This document shows positions 5,826-6,015 of a stretch of DNA of 6,015 nt, in pieces. The notes below the pieces were generated by a model. That model was not told the origin of the DNA and ran no database searches. It saw only the letters and a program-made list of their open reading frames with translations. The stretch is from Candidatus Competibacteraceae bacterium (GTDB lineage: Bacteria > Pseudomonadota > Gammaproteobacteria > Competibacterales > Competibacteraceae). The stretch's first letter is position 1, and the number at the start of each line of letters is the position of its first letter. A program made the translations under genes and the position numbers. The stretch is from positions 1 through 6,015 of the forward strand of contig JAGRHI010000251.1 of assembly GCA_020445045.1 (NCBI GenBank), given 5' to 3'.

Positions 5826-6015
5826 GTGAACGGCAATGACGGCAAATCCAAGGCGTTTGACGATACTTTGCGGTCCACGGTGGTGGCCGGATGGTTCGAC
5901 CAAGCGATGACGCAGCATCGCCAGGGTAATCTGACCCAGGCGCAGGCTTTTTATCAGCGGGTGCTCGATGCCCAGCCAGATCACCCGGAAGCATTGAATT
6001 TCCTTGGAATTCTCA
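5826..6015 (+). CDS. TPR-repeat protein, N-terminal fragment
   Basis: Only the first 63 codons are present before the window ends. The GTG start is preceded by GAGGAGG. After an unremarkable 20-residue lead, residues 27-63 read as a TPR: AMTQHRQGNLTQAQAFYQ, then a DAQPDHPEALNFLGIL turn and next helix. This aligns without gaps to residues 29-64 of the upstream TPR-methyltransferase (ALHRQGQLDAAEALYR, LHFLGVL). The two genes are therefore probably paralogous or share their N-terminal architecture. Whether this copy also ends in a methyltransferase, a glycosyltransferase or another domain cannot be seen. The gap to the upstream gene is 10 bases, consistent with one operon. Confidence 0.85.
   Translation, partial: MNGNDGKSKAFDDTLRSTVVAGWFDQAMTQHRQGNLTQAQAFYQRVLDAQPDHPEALNFLGIL

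Overview
The window looks like part of a type VI secretion system (T6SS) locus from a GC-rich proteobacterium, most likely a gammaproteobacterium. That placement rests on the tssG-tssH(clpV) gene order and general protein character, so the taxon is a tentative inference. All credible genes lie on the plus strand. The core genes are GC-rich (a 60-base block inside clpV counts 38 G/C), but the segment after clpV drops sharply (about 38% GC in 3001-3240 and about 46% in 3241-3720, counted by eye).

Layout: (1) 1-158 is the last 51 codons of tssG, a T6SS baseplate subunit. (2) 159-302 is a 144-bp spacer with short repeats and a weak fold. (3) 303-2987 is a complete clpV/tssH, the AAA+ unfoldase that recycles the contracted T6SS sheath; both ATPase modules look intact. 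(4) 2988-3243 is an AT-rich spacer with a 14-bp stem-loop just after clpV, a possible promoter, and a Shine-Dalgarno-plus-ATG that opens only four codons. (5) 3244-3738 encodes a 164-aa protein whose His-Gly and Ala-Cys motifs at the ends of two predicted beta strands suggest a small caspase-like (clan CD type) cysteine peptidase; its base composition is unlike its neighbours. (6) 3778-4446 encodes a 222-aa protein with an N-terminal Gly-repeat beta domain (resembling '4-fold beta flower' proteins), a proline-rich linker and a C-terminal lipocalin-like beta domain. (7) 4427-5815 encodes a fusion of six TPRs with a SAM-dependent methyltransferase, overlapping the previous gene. (8) 5826-6015 is the start of a second TPR protein, related to the first, cut by the window edge.

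How they may work together: tssG and clpV are T6SS structure and recycling. The genes after clpV are accessory. The most interesting reading is that the AT-rich peptidase-like gene and its downstream partner are acquired T6SS cargo (effector with immunity or adaptor protein) or another acquired protease module inserted behind clpV. The TPR genes sit in the same direction with an overlap and a 10-bp gap, so genes 6-8 look translationally linked. The T6SS association of genes 5-8 is inferred from position only.
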